From NCBI RefSeq assembly GCF_000337095.1, contig NZ_AOIV01000037.1, positions 110,010 through 161,724 on the forward strand: DNA of 51,715 nt, written 5' to 3'. This document shows positions 1-8,919 of the stretch, one piece after another (positions within the stretch are counted from its first letter, which is position 1; the number at the start of each line of letters is the position of its first letter). Below the pieces are notes generated by a model. The model made no database searches and was not told the origin of the DNA. It saw nothing but the letters and a program-made list of their open reading frames with translations. The position numbers were made by a program, and so were the translations under genes. Source of the stretch: Halogeometricum pallidum JCM 14848 (GTDB taxonomy: Archaea; Halobacteriota; Halobacteria; Halobacteriales; Haloferacaceae).

Positions 1-143
1 AACTGACCGACGAGAGCCACCTCGACGAGCAGGCGCACGTCCCCGAGTTCAAGGTGACGGACGTGAAGGTGGTGCCGCGGGACCGCCCCACGGCCGTCGA
101 CGACGACACGAGCACGTCGAGTCCCGAGAGCGCGGACGACTGA
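1..143 (+). CDS. C-terminal fragment of an unidentified protein
   Basis: The window opens inside a reading frame (codons starting at base 3) that ends at a TGA at 141-143. The visible 46 residues include HVPEFKVTDVKVVPRD followed by an acidic Ser/Thr/Asp-rich tail, a common end for haloarchaeal cytoplasmic proteins. Codon use is typical of the neighbourhood. I do not recognise the family from this tail. Only 20 bases separate its stop from the next start, so it is probably the first visible member of the operon that ends with the molybdoenzyme at 644-2758. Confidence 0.6.
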   Translation, partial: LTDESHLDEQAHVPEFKVTDVKVVPRDRPTAVDDDTSTSSPESADD

Positions 144-163
144 ACCAGAGATCCAATACAACC

Positions 164-337
164 ATGACCGAAGACGACTACGACGAGAAGGATACGCCCG
201 AACAGAACCCGGAGAACCCCACCGCGCAGGACCACGAGTGTCAGTTCTGTCACGAGTCGTTCGACTCGGAAGGGGAGATGCGCGAACACGTCGAATCGGA
301 GCACTCCAGCGTGGAGCAGCCCTCGGACGACGGCTGA
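164..337 (+). CDS. C2H2 zinc-finger miniprotein (57 aa)
   Basis: A 57-residue acidic protein whose second half is a classical C2H2 finger: CQFC, then twelve residues, then H-x4-H (HVESEH). The first third is a disordered-looking Asp/Glu/Asn/Pro tail. Single-finger proteins of this kind are common in haloarchaea, where a few are known regulators, but the partner of this one is unknown. It starts 20 bases after the upstream stop and ends 9 bases before the next gene, so it is almost certainly co-transcribed with them. The ATG is chosen because it gives the whole finger and the tight spacing. Confidence 0.8.
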   Translation: MTEDDYDEKDTPEQNPENPTAQDHECQFCHESFDSEGEMREHVESEHSSVEQPSDDG

Positions 338-346
338 GACTCACCC

Positions 347-631
347 ATGGACTTCACTTACCAGTTCAAGCGACTGTTCGGACTCGCGAACGGCCCCGTC
401 GGGGTCGAGAGCGACGACGAACACGACGTGCACGACTGCACCGTCTGCGACACGCGGTTCGACGCGGGGGACGCGCAGTGTCCCTCCTGCGGGAGTCGCA
501 TCTTCCGGACGAAGACCATCGTTCCGAACGCAGCGCTGAATCTGCTGCTCATCTTCGTGGTCTCCGGCCTGGGGGTCGTCTACAACTTCCTCACCGGAGA
601 TATCCCGAAAGAGTCGCCGAAGGAGGAGTGA
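347..631 (+). CDS. Zinc-ribbon protein with one membrane segment (94 aa)
   Basis: A 94-residue protein with a zinc ribbon formed by two CxxC pairs (CTVC about residue 32 and CPSC about residue 47), then one hydrophobic helix (LNLLLIFVVSGLGVVYNFL, about residues 64-82) and a short charged C-tail. The likely topology is a cytoplasmic zinc knuckle anchored in the membrane. Start and stop fit tightly between the C2H2 gene and the molybdoenzyme gene (gaps of 9 and 12 bases). Placement suggests an accessory or assembly role for the oxidoreductase, but that is inference from position only. I know no named family for it. Confidence 0.75.
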   Translation: MDFTYQFKRLFGLANGPVGVESDDEHDVHDCTVCDTRFDAGDAQCPSCGSRIFRTKTIVPNAALNLLLIFVVSGLGVVYNFLTGDIPKESPKEE

Positions 632-643
632 CGCGGACCGACC

Positions 644-2758
644 ATGAGCCGGCAACGCGCGTCCGAACCGAAATCCGAGTCCGACCCCGAATCCGAGGCT
701 GACACCCCGTCCGACGCGGACGAGACGACCCGACGGTACGCTCCCGTCGACACCGTCTGCCCGTCCTGTTCGGTCGGGTGCGGCCTCCGCTACAGCGACC
801 GCACCGGCGGCGCCGTCGGCCGCGAGGGCGCGCCGGTCAACCCCGAGGGTCGCCTCTGTCCGAAGGGCATCGAGGCGTTCGACGGCCTCGACGAGGACCG
901 CCTGACGACGCCGCTGGTTCGAGAGGACGGGACGCTCGTGCCGGCGTCGTGGGAAGAGGCGCTGGACCGCGTCGAACGGGAACTCGGGGGCCTCGTCGAC
1001 GCGCACGGCCCGGACTCGCTCGCGTTCCTCGGCGCGCCCCGTTGTACGAACGAGGAGAACTACCTGTTCGGCAAACTGGCGCGGACGCTCGGGACGAACA
1101 ACGTCGACAACCGCGCGCGCATCTGTCACCGCTCGGCGGTGACGGCGACGACGCGCCGCTTCGGGTGCGGCGCCATGACGAACACGCTTGAGGACATCTC
1201 GGAGGCGGACGTGTTCCTCGTCGTCGGGTCGAACCCGGCGGCCCAGCAACCCATCGCCTTCGACAGTTACGTCCGCCCCGCCGTCAACGACGGCGCGACG
1301 CTGGTCCACGTCGACCCCCGCGCGAATCGGACGACGCGCGCGGCGGACGTCCACCTCGCGGCCCGACCCGGAACCGACGCGCTTCTCGTGCGTCTCCTCC
1401 TCGCGGAACTACTCGAACTCGACGCGGTCGACCGCGAGTTCGTCGAAGAGCGGACCACCGGCTTCGAGGCGTTCGCCGACTCCTTCGAGGAGTTCGACGT
1501 CGACGCCGGCGTCGAACGGACCGGCGTCGACGCAGAGAAAATCCGCCGGGTGGCTCGCGCCGTCGGCGACGCGGACGGAACCGCGGTCATCGTCGGCACG
1601 GGCGCGGAGGCTCCCGACCACCGCGGCACGGCCACGGTGGACGCTCTGTTGAACCTCCTGCTCCTGACGGGGAACGTCGGCCGCCGCGGCGCCGGGATGA
1701 ACGTTCTCCGCGGCCTCAACAACGAACAGGGCGCGAACGACGTGGGAATGCGGCCGACGACGCTTCCCGGGTTCGACCCCGTGGACGACCCCGAGGCGCG
1801 CGAACGCGTCGCCGCCGAGTGGGGCGTCGACCCGCCGACCGACCCCGGTCTGTCGGAACTCGAAGCGGTCCGCGCCTTCGGCGACGACGTGCGCGGCGCG
1901 TACGTCCTCGGCGAGAACCCGGCGGTGACGCGGATGGAGACGCAGTTCGTCGCGCGCAAGTTCGAGTCGCTGGACTTCCTCCTCGTGCAGGACATCGCGC
2001 CGAGCGAGACGGTCGAGCACGCCGACGTGGTCCTGCCGGGGAGCGCGTGGGCCGAGAAGGACGGGACGGTGACGAACCTCGACCGACAGGTCCAGCGGAT
2101 GCGCGCGGCGGCCTCGCCCCCCGATTCGGCCCGGCGCGACCTCGACATCGTGCGGGAACTCGGCCGACGGCTGACGGGGACCGCGTTCGCGCCCGAGACG
2201 CCCGAGGGGGTCTTCGAGGAGATAACGCGGGTGAACCCGCTGTACGCCGGGATGTCCTACGCGGGACTCGAATCCGGCAGCCAGCGCTGGCCGTTCCCCG
2301 AGGGGGCGACGGAGGGCGTCGGCGTCCTCCACCGGGACCGGTTCATGAACGGCGAGAAACGCGCGCCGTTGCTCCCCGTAGACGCGACCGACGACACCGA
2401 GGAGGACGCCGACGACGCCGACGACTCGTCCCCCGGCCTCGTCGTGCTCACCCGAAAACAGGTCAACGAGGGCGGTTCGGGGGCGGACGACGGCGACGCG
2501 CCCGAACTCCTCGTCCACCCCGACGACGCCGCGTCGCGGGGTATCCGTAACGGGGACCGGGTCGTTCTCGACGGCGCCGAAGCGGTCGAGGCCGTCGCGT
2601 CGCTCTCACCGGAGGTCCGCGAAGGGGCCGTCTTCCTCGACGCCGAGTGGGCCGACCGACTCCTCGCCGGCCGGGACTCCCGGACCGTCGGGGTGCGGGC
2701 GGCGGACTCGACCTCCGACTCGGACGCGGAATCGAAGCCGAAATCCGCGTCGGACTGA
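644..2758 (+). CDS. Formate dehydrogenase-like molybdopterin oxidoreductase, alpha subunit
   Basis: A 704-residue member of the molybdopterin (DMSO reductase) superfamily, closest in motifs to formate dehydrogenase alpha subunits. Residues 39-72 hold the [4Fe-4S] site: C39-x2-C42-x3-C46 and C72 in RLCPKG. The active-site stretch RICHRSAVT places Cys161-His162 where FDHs have Sec/Cys-His, so this is the cysteine form. Later FDH-like marks are GAMTNTLEDI, NVGRRGAGMNVLRGLNNEQGAN split over about 350-375, and LPGF. A molydopterin dinucleotide-binding C-terminal domain follows an acidic linker near residue 590. There is no Tat signal, so it is cytoplasmic. The N-terminal 30 residues are acidic and disordered. 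No beta or gamma electron-transfer subunit lies downstream. Formate as substrate is inferred from family resemblance; a related reductase activity is possible. Confidence 0.85.
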   Translation: MSRQRASEPKSESDPESEADTPSDADETTRRYAPVDTVCPSCSVGCGLRYSDRTGGAVGREGAPVNPEGRLCPKGIEAFDGLDEDRLTTPLVREDGTLVPASWEEALDRVERELGGLVDAHGPDSLAFLGAPRCTNEENYLFGKLARTLGTNNVDNRARICHRSAVTATTRRFGCGAMTNTLEDISEADVFLVVGSNPAAQQPIAFDSYVRPAVNDGATLVHVDPRANRTTRAADVHLAARPGTDALLVRLLLAELLELDAVDREFVEERTTGFEAFADSFEEFDVDAGVERTGVDAEKIRRVARAVGDADGTAVIVGTGAEAPDHRGTATVDALLNLLLLTGNVGRRGAGMNVLRGLNNEQGANDVGMRPTTLPGFDPVDDPEARERVAAEWGVDPPTDPGLSELEAVRAFGDDVRGAYVLGENPAVTRMETQFVARKFESLDFLLVQDIAPSETVEHADVVLPGSAWAEKDGTVTNLDRQVQRMRAAASPPDSARRDLDIVRELGRRLTGTAFAPETPEGVFEEITRVNPLYAGMSYAGLESGSQRWPFPEGATEGVGVLHRDRFMNGEKRAPLLPVDATDDTEEDADDADDSSPGLVVLTRKQVNEGGSGADDGDAPELLVHPDDAASRGIRNGDRVVLDGAEAVEAVASLSPEVREGAVFLDAEWADRLLAGRDSRTVGVRAADSTSDSDAESKPKSASD

Positions 2759-2779
2759 CGGGTCGCTTTTCTCCGCACC

Positions 2780-4828
2780 TCACTCTCCCGGCGCGAGACC
2801 GTACGGTTCGCCGCGTGCGAGGCTTTCTACGAGGAGGACGTACGTTGCCTGACTCCACTGGAGGTTCGCGTTCCACCGCACCTGGCCGCCGCCGTCAACG
2901 CGTTCGGGAAGGAGGCCCGCCGCGGTCCGCCACGCGCGACTGTGCTCGAAGACGTGGTCCGCGACGGCGTCCTCGTCGACACCGCTCCGCCAGCGCACCA
3001 CGTCGGCGTACGCCTCACAGAGCGGCCATCCGCCGTCCTCTGCGGTGTTCGTCGGCGTGTAGTCGTCGCCCGGGTAACGCCCGACGCAGGGGTCGCGGTC
3101 GGCGCGCCACGCCGGGTCGTCGGCGCAGGCGACGGTCGACTGCATCGCCTCGCTGTCGGCGGGCACGGCGTTCCACGGCCAGTAGGCCATGAACGCCGCC
3201 GCGTCGGGTCTGCGGTCGGCGGGCGGGTCGTCCCGCGGTTCGGGGTCGTCCGCGGTGACGTAGTGATCGCCGAGCAGGGCGCCCCGCTTAAAACAGTGGT
3301 CGTCGAAGCGCTCGGCCCACATCGCCGCCGTCTCGCGACACTCCGCCGCGTAGTCGTCTTCGCCCACCGAGTCGGCCAGCGCGGCCATCGAACGCAGACC
3401 GGCTATCGCGGCGGCGCTTCCCTCGGTCGTGTACCCCCATATCTCCTCCCAGGGGTCCTGGTGTTTCCCCGGAAAGCCGCCGTCGTCCCAGCCGAGGAGG
3501 AAGTCGGCGGCGCGGCGACTCGTGTCGTAGTAGGCCGCCAGCACCGAGTCGTCGCCCGTCGCCCGCCAACAGAGCCAGTGGGCGTAGATGGGTCCGCCGA
3601 CTTGGTCGAGTTGGAGTGCCCGCCAGTGAGGGGTCTGATCCGCGTAGTAGTTCTGCCACCACGTCCCTCGACGGTCGATACCGCGCGCGTCGGTCACGTC
3701 GTTCGTAATCTGGGCGTGCGAGAGCCAATCGAGGGCCTCTAACGCTTCGGTGGTGGCGCCGGCCGCGAGAAGCGCCTGGATGCAGATGACGAGGTCTCGA
3801 GGCCAGACGAAGCGGTAGGCGAACTCTTTCGGTTTGAATGCGCCGGCGATGATGCCGCCCCGACGGTCCTGCGCGCACTTCATCGCCGTCAGCGAGAGTT
3901 CGTACGTCTCCGCCGCGAAGGCGTCCTCGACCGGGCAGCCGTCTCGGTTTCCGTGCCAACTCTCCCAGACGGCGGCGAACGTCGAGCGCTCGGCGCGATA
4001 GCCGCTCCACAGGGTCGTCAGGGCGTTCTCCCGCGCTTCGAGTTCGCTCTCGCCGAAACCGACGGCCGTCCACCACGTCACGTCGGTGACGTCGTCGACG
4101 AACAGGCCGAACCCGGCGTCGACTTTCCCGTCCAAGTGGTGGTTGTCGTCGACGAGGCCGTCGTTCTCCTCGTAGATGTCGCGCCACGCGCTCCTGTCCG
4201 GACCCGAGGTGACGCCCTGTCGACCGATTCGACACCCATCGAACGTCGTCTGTCCGGTCGAGGGACGGCGCTGCGCGACGGCGAGATAGCGCCCCGAATC
4301 GTGCGCGACGACGAAGTCGTAGCCGTGGTCGTGGACGACGAACGCCTCGTCCACGTCGTCGGCACTGGTACCGTCGTGGATGCCGAGGCCGAACAGCGTG
4401 TAGAGAGTCCGCGTCGACGGCGTGGAGAACCGCGCGCGGTTACGGACGAACAGCGACGCGGAGTCGACGGCGACGAGGATGTCTTGGTCGAGCGTCGCCG
4501 CCGCGCCGTCGTCGAACTCGAACTGGTTGCGCACGTGCACTTCGGGGACGCGCGGCGACTCGTAGGACACCGCGCTGGCGACGGCGTCGTTTCGCACGTC
4601 GAGCGTCTGGCCGACGTTGGCGTCCCACAGGAGCGTGTGCATGTCGTAGAACTGCTCGACGTCCAGCCTGAACGCCGACGTGTCTTCGACGAGCGCGCCG
4701 TTCCAGTCGCGGTGACCCGTTCCCGGGTACTGGTTCACCGTCGCAAGCACCTCCATTCCGTCGCCCAACGGCGCGCTCACGATGGCGTCTTTGTCGCTCG
4801 GCCGGCGCCCGGCGGAGTCTTCCTGCAT
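2780..4828 (-). CDS. Glucoamylase, glycoside hydrolase family 15
   Basis: A 682-residue GH15 enzyme expected to release glucose from the non-reducing ends of maltodextrins. The N-terminal beta-sandwich (about 15-280) is followed by the (alpha/alpha)6 barrel (about 305-675). Diagnostic stretches are FAYRFVWPRD (about 336-345), WWQNYYADQTPHW, and QDPWEEIWGYTTEG (about 457-470), which carries the general-acid Glu. LLPERV near 640 probably supplies the catalytic base, followed by NLQWSQATY. Length matches prokaryotic glucoamylases of the archaeal type. No signal peptide is visible, so it acts inside the cell. The ATG is fixed by an in-frame stop just upstream. It is convergent with the molybdoenzyme and divergent from the DegT gene. 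A trehalase or dextran specificity cannot be excluded. Confidence 0.88.
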   Translation of the reverse strand: MQEDSAGRRPSDKDAIVSAPLGDGMEVLATVNQYPGTGHRDWNGALVEDTSAFRLDVEQFYDMHTLLWDANVGQTLDVRNDAVASAVSYESPRVPEVHVRNQFEFDDGAAATLDQDILVAVDSASLFVRNRARFSTPSTRTLYTLFGLGIHDGTSADDVDEAFVVHDHGYDFVVAHDSGRYLAVAQRRPSTGQTTFDGCRIGRQGVTSGPDRSAWRDIYEENDGLVDDNHHLDGKVDAGFGLFVDDVTDVTWWTAVGFGESELEARENALTTLWSGYRAERSTFAAVWESWHGNRDGCPVEDAFAAETYELSLTAMKCAQDRRGGIIAGAFKPKEFAYRFVWPRDLVICIQALLAAGATTEALEALDWLSHAQITNDVTDARGIDRRGTWWQNYYADQTPHWRALQLDQVGGPIYAHWLCWRATGDDSVLAAYYDTSRRAADFLLGWDDGGFPGKHQDPWEEIWGYTTEGSAAAIAGLRSMAALADSVGEDDYAAECRETAAMWAERFDDHCFKRGALLGDHYVTADDPEPRDDPPADRRPDAAAFMAYWPWNAVPADSEAMQSTVACADDPAWRADRDPCVGRYPGDDYTPTNTAEDGGWPLCEAYADVVRWRSGVDEDAVADHVFEHSRAWRTAAGLLPERVDGGGQVRWNANLQWSQATYVLLVESLARGEPYGLAPGE

Positions 4829-5222
4829 CGGTCACGCGGCTATCTGTTGAGAGAGGTGAAAACAGTTGCCGGCCGGATCCTCGACCGCTTCGCCTCTTCG
4901 GTCCGACCGGTGAAACAGTCGCGTCGCTTATCAGTTAACGCCGCCGGGCGATAACGTATCAGTAAAAAATACTTTAGTGACGTATCCGGTCCGCTCTCCG
5001 TGAGTAATGTTCTCTGCCTCTCGTCCGTTCCGCCGCTCTTCGGGCGAATTCGAGTCCTCTCTTCGAGGTGCGAAACCCGCACGACTTCGCCTCGTTCCGG
5101 TCGGGCGGTCCGGACCTTCGCGGACCGGGGGTGCAGACGCCGAACGGAAGCGCCCGACGGCGGCGACGGGCGGTGCGGTAAGTCACCTGTAACTATCCGC
5201 CGGGGTCGCCTGCCGGCTAGCG
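4829..5222. promoter_or_regulatory. Divergent intergenic region with AT-rich core
   Basis: This 394-base gap lies between the divergent glucoamylase and DegT genes. An AT-rich core at about 4951-4980 (AGTAAAAAATACTTTAG) can serve as a TATA element in either direction. A 61-codon frame starting at ATG 5007 lies about 30 bases downstream of it, but the peptide is Arg/Ser-rich with no recognisable motif, so I do not call a gene. The rest is GC-rich and featureless. Confidence 0.45.
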
Positions 5223-6407
5223 ATGAGAGGAGCGAGACGAGCGCCGCCCTCCACTCGGCGTCGCGCCCGCAGCGTTCACGAGTTCGTGCGCGCACAACCC
5301 AGAACGGCGAGCTACCACGCCTCCGGGAAGGAGGCGCTGCGCGTCGGTCTATCACTGCTCGACCGGTCGGGCGACGAGGTGCTCGTCCCGAGTTACGCGC
5401 CGGTCGGCGTCGCGGACGCCGTACGCGCGGCGGGGGCGTCGCCGCGCTTCTACCGAGTCGAGTCTCCGCACGAACCCGGCCTGGCGTCGGTCGAAGACGC
5501 CGCTTCCGAGTCGACGATGGCGCTCGTCGCCGTCCAGTACTTCGGCTTCCCGCAGGCCCGGTTGGGCGACCTGCGACAGGTGGCGAGAGAACACGGGGCC
5601 GCCCTCGTCGACGACGCCTCGCACGGACCCCTCGGGTCGGTCGACGGCCGAGCGCTCGGGGCCTCCGGCGACGTGGGGTCCGCCAGCTTTCACAAGCCCC
5701 TGAACGTGCCCGACGGCGCCGTTCTCTACGTCGACGGCGCCTCGCCGGCCGTCGGACGGAGGTCCGCCAGCGTCGAACGGACCCGGCGGGTCGGAACCGC
5801 CGGTCCCCATCCGGGTCACGAGGACCTTCGGTACTACGCCGCTTCGGCGGGCGCCGAACTCTGGGAGCGAATCCCGGCGTTGCGCGAACCGCTCCGCGCG
5901 GCCGCCACCGGCGCGACCACGAGAGCGGGAGCGAAAGCCGGTGGTTCGGGCTCCGATAGAGAGTCGGACGCGACCGGTTCGCGACGCCCGACCGACGGCC
6001 GTCGAACGGACGAGGCGGCGTGGCGCGGCGAGATGTCGTGGGCGACGCGACGGGAACTGCGGCGCATACACCCCGACGAGGTGCGGCGGGAACGTCGGGA
6101 CGCGTACCGCGTCTGGGCGTCGGCCGCGGCCGACTGCGGGGGCGTCACCCCCCTCTTCGAGGAACTCCCGGCGGGCGCCTGTCCGTGGATGTTCCCGCTC
6201 GCGGTCGAGTCCGGCGAACGGCGGGCCGTGCGGCTCGAATCACGGGTTGCGGGCGCTTTCCGGTGGCCCGGACTCCCCGACCCGGTGGCCGGCGACGCGG
6301 CCTTCCCGACCGCGAACCGACTCGCGCGGTCGGTCGTCTGCCTGCCGCTTCGCCGCCCGTCGGACGAGGCACACGCCCGACGACTCATTGGGGCGACGGA
6401 CGACTGA
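5223..6407 (+). CDS. DegT/DnrJ/EryC1/StrS-type PLP aminotransferase
   Basis: A 394-residue PLP-dependent sugar aminotransferase-like protein. The order of motifs is that of the family: SGKEALRVGLSLL (cofactor phosphate region, about 34-46), GDEVLVPSYAP, LVDDASHGPLG (Asp131 region, pairing with the pyridine nitrogen), then SASFHKPLNVPDGA with the Schiff-base Lys158. The middle (about 235-275) is a low-complexity Gly/Ser/Arg insert not usual in the family, and the C-terminal domain is shortened or diverged. It is followed after five bases by a flippase, so a role in making an amino sugar for a surface glycan is likely but inferred. With the divergent insert it may be an aminotransferase-fold protein of altered activity. 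Confidence 0.75.
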   Translation: MRGARRAPPSTRRRARSVHEFVRAQPRTASYHASGKEALRVGLSLLDRSGDEVLVPSYAPVGVADAVRAAGASPRFYRVESPHEPGLASVEDAASESTMALVAVQYFGFPQARLGDLRQVAREHGAALVDDASHGPLGSVDGRALGASGDVGSASFHKPLNVPDGAVLYVDGASPAVGRRSASVERTRRVGTAGPHPGHEDLRYYAASAGAELWERIPALREPLRAAATGATTRAGAKAGGSGSDRESDATGSRRPTDGRRTDEAAWRGEMSWATRRELRRIHPDEVRRERRDAYRVWASAAADCGGVTPLFEELPAGACPWMFPLAVESGERRAVRLESRVAGAFRWPGLPDPVAGDAAFPTANRLARSVVCLPLRRPSDEAHARRLIGATDD

Positions 6408-6412
6408 GTCGT

Positions 6413-7831
6413 ATGGACGTCTCGCGCTCCAGTACCCTCGTCTTCCTCGCCTCGGTCGGGACGACCGCCGCGGGGTTCCTCGGGCACGTCTACTTCGCCC
6501 GCGTCCTCGGACCCGAACTGCTCGGCGCCTTCTTCCTCTTTCAGGCGCTTCTCACCGTCTGTATCGTCGGCACCGACCTCGGCGTCGGCACCGGCGTCGA
6601 GAAGCAACTGAGCGGCGCGTCCGACCGAGAGGAGACGTTCTCGACCGCGGTGGTCTTCTACGCGGTCACCGTCGGCGTCGTCGTCTGCGGCATCCTTCTC
6701 TTCTCGTCGAGCATCGACCGATACGTCGGAATAGAGGTCGCGGCGCTGCTCGCGGTGGCCGTCTGCGCCAAGCAGTTCAAGCGCCTCGTCAACACCACGC
6801 TCAAGGGCGAACTCCGTGTCGGCGAGATAGCCGGTCCGATGCTGGTCGACCGGGTGGGGTGGGTCCTCGTCGGGGCGACCCTCCTCGCTCTCGGGTTCGG
6901 CGTCGAGAGCCTCGTGTACGGCACCATCTTCGGGTCCGCGGTCGGTTTCGTCTGGATCATCGCGAAGATAGACACCTCGTTCACCCGACCGTCTCTCGAC
7001 CGCCTGCGGTCGCTGCTCGGGTTCGCCAAGTACAACTTCGTCCCCTCGCTGGGTCTGCAGGTCCACAACTGGATGGACGTGCTGGTCATCGGTTACTTCC
7101 TCTCGCAGTCGGCCGTCGGCGCCTACGAGACCGCCTGGAAGGTATCGACCATCACGACCATCCTCGCCACGTCGGTCAGCGCGACGGTCCTCCCGCAGAC
7201 GAGCGCGTGGGACTCGGGGGAGAAACTGGACCGCATCGAACGACTGCTCTCGTCGGCCATCACGCCCAGCGTCCTCCTCGTCGTTCCGGCGTTCTTCGGC
7301 GCCGTCGCCCTCGCGCCGAACATCCTCGGACTGCTGTTCGGCCCGGAGTTCACCGTCGCGTCGCTGGCGCTCGTCGTCCTCGTCGCCGGGAAGGTGCCCG
7401 AGGCCATCCAACTGCTCGTCGGGCGGTGTCTGCTCGGGATGGACAAACCGAACCTCGTCGCGCGGGCGACCGTCTGGACCATCGCGCTCAACCTCGTGTT
7501 GAACGCCGTCTTGGTCGTCCAGTTCGGCCTCGTGGGTGCCGCAGTCGCGACGACGGCCTCGTTCACCGTCGGATTGCTCCTCCGCGCGAAATATCTCTCG
7601 GCGCTCATGGACCTCCGGATTCCGTACCGCGAGGTCGGGTGGTGCGTCGTCGCCGCGGTCGGAATGTACGCCGTCGTCGTCGGCGTCACCTCCGCGTTCC
7701 CCGCCGACACCCTGCCGAGACTCTTCGGGGTGGTGCTCCTCGCGGCGGTGGTCTACGGTTCGGTACTCCTCCTGTTCGGTCGGTTTCGAACCCGAGCGGT
7801 GGGGTTAGCCCGACGTTTCTCGCCTCTCTGA
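6413..7831 (+). CDS. Polysaccharide/oligosaccharide flippase (MOP superfamily, Wzx-like)
   Basis: A 472-residue integral membrane protein with about 12-14 hydrophobic segments. The start is VSRSSTLVFLASVGTTAAGF, followed by HVYFARVLGPELLGAFFLFQ, the FAR-x-LG pattern typical of Wzx/RfbX-type lipid-linked oligosaccharide exporters. The ATG at 6413 is chosen because it lies five bases after the upstream stop and begins directly with the first membrane helix; a longer open frame upstream would overlap the aminotransferase. Function is expected at the cytoplasmic membrane, flipping lipid-linked glycans for surface glycosylation. No glycosyltransferase is adjacent, which is unusual for such a pair. 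Confidence 0.82.
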   Translation: MDVSRSSTLVFLASVGTTAAGFLGHVYFARVLGPELLGAFFLFQALLTVCIVGTDLGVGTGVEKQLSGASDREETFSTAVVFYAVTVGVVVCGILLFSSSIDRYVGIEVAALLAVAVCAKQFKRLVNTTLKGELRVGEIAGPMLVDRVGWVLVGATLLALGFGVESLVYGTIFGSAVGFVWIIAKIDTSFTRPSLDRLRSLLGFAKYNFVPSLGLQVHNWMDVLVIGYFLSQSAVGAYETAWKVSTITTILATSVSATVLPQTSAWDSGEKLDRIERLLSSAITPSVLLVVPAFFGAVALAPNILGLLFGPEFTVASLALVVLVAGKVPEAIQLLVGRCLLGMDKPNLVARATVWTIALNLVLNAVLVVQFGLVGAAVATTASFTVGLLLRAKYLSALMDLRIPYREVGWCVVAAVGMYAVVVGVTSAFPADTLPRLFGVVLLAAVVYGSVLLLFGRFRTRAVGLARRFSPL

Positions 7832-8176
7832 CCCCGAGATGACTGTTCACTGGCAAAACAACTCTCGATAAAATATTCACATAACAGAATAGAAACATCA
7901 AGTGGTAGTTCTCCTCGTCGCGTCTTTTCCATAGTGTTATCTTATTATCAGCTTCTTAGTTTTCTATACACCCCGTGAGGGCGGAAGCATGGTCGGAATC
8001 CAAGGACGGCTTGGTGACGCCGAACATCCCGCCCCGCACCCCTCCTCGTCCCTCACAGGCGAAGAACGGTGTACCGAGTACGCGGCAGACGGTTTCAGCG
8101 TCACGGTCCTCTTCCACGACCGGAGTCGGAACCGGACCCTACATTTTTCGTGTGACCCGACGATGTTCCGACCACT
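7832..8176. other. Intergenic region, AT-rich stretch then promoter of the SDR gene
   Basis: A 345-base gap. Bases about 7857-7970 are conspicuously AT-rich (for example ATAAAATATTCACATAACAG) against a GC-rich genome and hold no gene-like frame. Near the downstream end, CTACATTTTTCG at about 8138-8149 is a plausible TATA element for the SDR gene at 8177. Nothing else is recognised. Confidence 0.4.
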
Positions 8177-8905
8177 ATGCTCGACGACACCGTAGCTATC
8201 GTCACCGGCGGTTCGACCGGTATCGGGAAGGCCATCGCGGAGAAGTATCTGGAGCACGGCGCCGACGTCGTCGTCTCGAATCGCACGGAGGAATCGGGCC
8301 GGGAGACGGCGGAGGAACTCGGCTGTGAGTACGTGCAGTGCGACGTCTCCGAGTACGACCAAGTGGAGACGTTAATCGAGGCCACCGTCGAGGAGTTCGG
8401 CCGCCTCGACACCATCGTCAACAACGCCGGTATCGGCCACGCCGCCTCTCTCGAGGAGATGTCCATCGAGGACTGGCAGCGGGTGCTCCGAGTCAACCTC
8501 GACGGCGTGATGTACGGTTCTCGGGCGGCGCTGCCCCACCTCAAGGAGACGGAGGGATCCATCGTCAACGTCGCCTCCATCTACGGTCTCGTCGCGGGCC
8601 CCGGTGCGCCCGCCTACTCGGCGGCGAAGGGCGGCGTGGTGAACCTCACGCGCGAGATAGCCGTCGACTACGCGTCGGCGAACGTCCGCGCCAACTGCAT
8701 CTGCCCGGGGTTCGTCGAGACGCCGATGACCGACGACTATCTCGAACAGGACCAGTTCTACGAGTTCGTCCGCGGCGAGACGCCCCTCGGCCGGGTGGCC
8801 CAACCCGAGGAGATTTCGGGAATCGCGGCCTTTCTCGCCTCCGAGGAGGCGTCCTACATCACGGGCGCGAACATCCCCGTCGACGGCGGGTGGACGGCCC
8901 ACTGA
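8177..8905 (+). CDS. SDR-family oxidoreductase (FabG / glucose 1-dehydrogenase-like)
   Basis: A 242-residue classical short-chain dehydrogenase. TGGSTGIG (residues 10-17) binds the cofactor, NNAG lies at 82-85, and the catalytic set is Asn108, Ser134, Tyr147 and Lys151 (YSAAK). PGFVETPMT follows the active site and the protein ends ITGANIPVDGGWTAH, as most family members do. SNRTE after the second beta strand, with no acidic residue at its end, hints at NADP(H). The substrate cannot be told from sequence. It is a stand-alone gene with its own likely promoter, convergent with the next gene (14-base gap). Confidence 0.85.
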   Translation: MLDDTVAIVTGGSTGIGKAIAEKYLEHGADVVVSNRTEESGRETAEELGCEYVQCDVSEYDQVETLIEATVEEFGRLDTIVNNAGIGHAASLEEMSIEDWQRVLRVNLDGVMYGSRAALPHLKETEGSIVNVASIYGLVAGPGAPAYSAAKGGVVNLTREIAVDYASANVRANCICPGFVETPMTDDYLEQDQFYEFVRGETPLGRVAQPEEISGIAAFLASEEASYITGANIPVDGGWTAH

Positions 8906-8919
8906 CGCGTCTCGCCCCC

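Noticed and set aside
5007-5192. A 61-codon frame downstream of a TATA-like element
   Set aside because: The peptide is Arg/Ser/Pro-rich with no conserved feature and lies in what is probably a promoter region.
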